Below, piece by piece: positions 52,733-53,525 of a stretch of DNA of 53,525 nt. The notes beneath the pieces are model-generated. The model ran no database searches. It worked only from the letters and a program-made list of their open reading frames with translations, and was not told the DNA's origin. Source of the DNA: Dehalococcoidia bacterium (GTDB lineage Bacteria > Chloroflexota > Dehalococcoidia > Lucifugimonadales > UBA1123); the NCBI GenBank assembly GCA_009838465.1, contig VXRN01000070.1:29365-82889 (forward strand), written 5' to 3'. A program made the translations under genes and the position numbers. The first letter of the stretch is position 1. Every line of letters starts with the position of its first letter.

Positions 52733-52822
52733 TCCCGGTTCGAAAACATGGAGGAGATGGGCGCGGCGAGAGAGACCGCCGAAGCCCGCCTCGCCGAACT
52801 CCGACGACTGCGCGCCCGGTAA
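52733..52822 (+). pseudogene. C-terminal remnant of a Uma2-family gene
   Basis: One plus-strand frame reads FENMEEMGAARETAEARLAE and then LRRLRAR before TAA. It matches the tail of the intact Uma2 protein at 35057 (LENMDETGMRAETAEA...IRRLRGE). Nothing upstream belongs to the family because the Kelch gene begins there on the other strand. Confidence 0.6.
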
Positions 52823-52863
52823 CTCCCCCCGTTCCTCGCGCCCAATCTTCGCCCTGCCGCCTC

Positions 52864-53525
52864 CTATTCAGTGATCCACGCATAGTAGAGACTGCCACTC
52901 GGCGACGAGAAATTGTCGTATGTGTCGAAGGCGAGAATGTGGTACGTATAGACGCCCTGCCTCAACCCTGTGAAGGCACCGCTGCTCGCGGTGGCGCTCA
53001 GAGGGCCTACCAACTGCAGCGAGGACCTGTCCCCCGTTATCATCGCCGCCACATACTGCCTAGTCGCGTCCGCCCCCGGCGTCCACGTCAAGATAGCCGT
53101 GGATCCCGACCTCACCACGCTCAGGCCACTGGGGGTGACATCCAGCGCGGGCGGCCCGCTACCCACTACCGATGTCGAGTAGAAACCGCCGTCCGGCGCT
53201 CGCAGTATGTCGCCAGATGCGTCCAGGGCATATACGAAGTACGTATATATCCTCTGTCTCAGCCCCGTGAAGGTATAGCTTCGTGCCGCCCCGTCAAGAC
53301 TCCCGCTGGTCTTCCACAAATTAACCGGCTCCCCCGGAATCCTCGCAATGGCTACATAGCCCTCCGCGTCCGCACCGGGTATCCAGCTTATCGTAGCCGT
53401 GGTTTGCGTCCTCGCCGATACCCTAAGGCCGCTGGGAGCGACACCCGGGCCTGCCACCGGGGTCGCGGTTGGCGTACCGGCTAGGGCTGTGGCCGTGGCG
53501 TTGGCTTGCGCCGTGGCTGTGGCGT
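52864..53525 (-). CDS. Fibronectin type III-repeat protein (5' end cut by window)
   Basis: The frame is open to the right edge and ends at 52864. The visible part is an Ala/Thr-rich linker (ATATALAGTPTATP) followed by two related beta-sandwich units of about 95 residues. The units begin APSGLRVSARTQTTATISW and TPSGLSVVRSGSTAILTW, with GLRQ(R/G)(I/V)YTY near each end. A GTG at 53457 is not a start because the same repeat-like linker continues upstream. Probably an exported surface protein. Confidence 0.8.
   Translation of the reverse strand, partial: ATATAQANATATALAGTPTATPVAGPGVAPSGLRVSARTQTTATISWIPGADAEGYVAIARIPGEPVNLWKTSGSLDGAARSYTFTGLRQRIYTYFVYALDASGDILRAPDGGFYSTSVVGSGPPALDVTPSGLSVVRSGSTAILTWTPGADATRQYVAAMITGDRSSLQLVGPLSATASSGAFTGLRQGVYTYHILAFDTYDNFSSPSGSLYYAWITE

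Overview
The window looks like a bacterial chromosome segment, high in GC apart from AT-rich patches between genes. The gene mix suggests a Chloroflexota genome of the SAR202/Dehalococcoidia kind: a three-subunit molybdenum hydroxylase, an enolase-superfamily dehydratase beside a sulfatase, a luciferase-like flavin monooxygenase, Uma2-family proteins, and many secreted proteins with Thr/Pro linkers. That placement is inference from gene content; no rRNA or tRNA gene was recognised.

Layout. 1-2862 (minus): molybdenum hydroxylase operon (FAD, 2Fe-2S and molybdopterin subunits, the last cut by the window edge). 3253-9567 (minus): two tandem cadherin-like lipoproteins and a secreted metzincin-type protease. 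10373-12322 (minus): membrane glycosyltransferase. 12606-17176 (minus): complete pstSCAB-phoU operon with a Pho-box-like array upstream of pstS. 17409-18779 (plus): dnaA, followed by a probable oriC with five DnaA boxes, then obgE. 20696-22615 (minus): a glycosyltransferase fused to zinc ribbons. 22867-26784 (plus): a 1305-residue TPR/NHL secreted protein. 26959-29243 (plus): four-gene operon of two DUF1538 membrane proteins, a P-II-like protein and a CBS protein. 29287-37797: mostly minus-strand metabolic genes, ribosomal protein bS21, an orphan HicB and a Uma2 protein. 38430-41816 (plus): a serpin, a short-chain dehydrogenase and an SMP-30-like protein. 42301-52677 (minus): two very large FtsX-type permeases and a 14-repeat Kelch lipoprotein, with a PIN toxin between. 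The right edge holds a truncated fibronectin-III protein.

Two families of non-coding elements run through the intergenic DNA. The first is a MITE-like family of about 110-155 bp. Its ends are CAGGGTC...GACCCTG and it is flanked by 10-bp direct repeats, perfect at 12403/12568 and at 22723/22843 and imperfect at three or four other copies. The second is found at three loci (10.1-10.3, 33.6-33.7 and 38.2-38.4 kb). AT-rich inverted arms enclose a core packed with a short motif in both orientations; the arms are related between loci, but the core motif is different at each one. An extended -10 promoter-like sequence sits just upstream each time. I do not recognise this second family, and it is the best candidate here for something undescribed.

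Several genes use TTG or GTG starts supported by Shine-Dalgarno placement. Pseudogene remnants (two Uma2, one M28 peptidase) lie next to repeats, which suggests the intergenic DNA has been reworked by small mobile elements.
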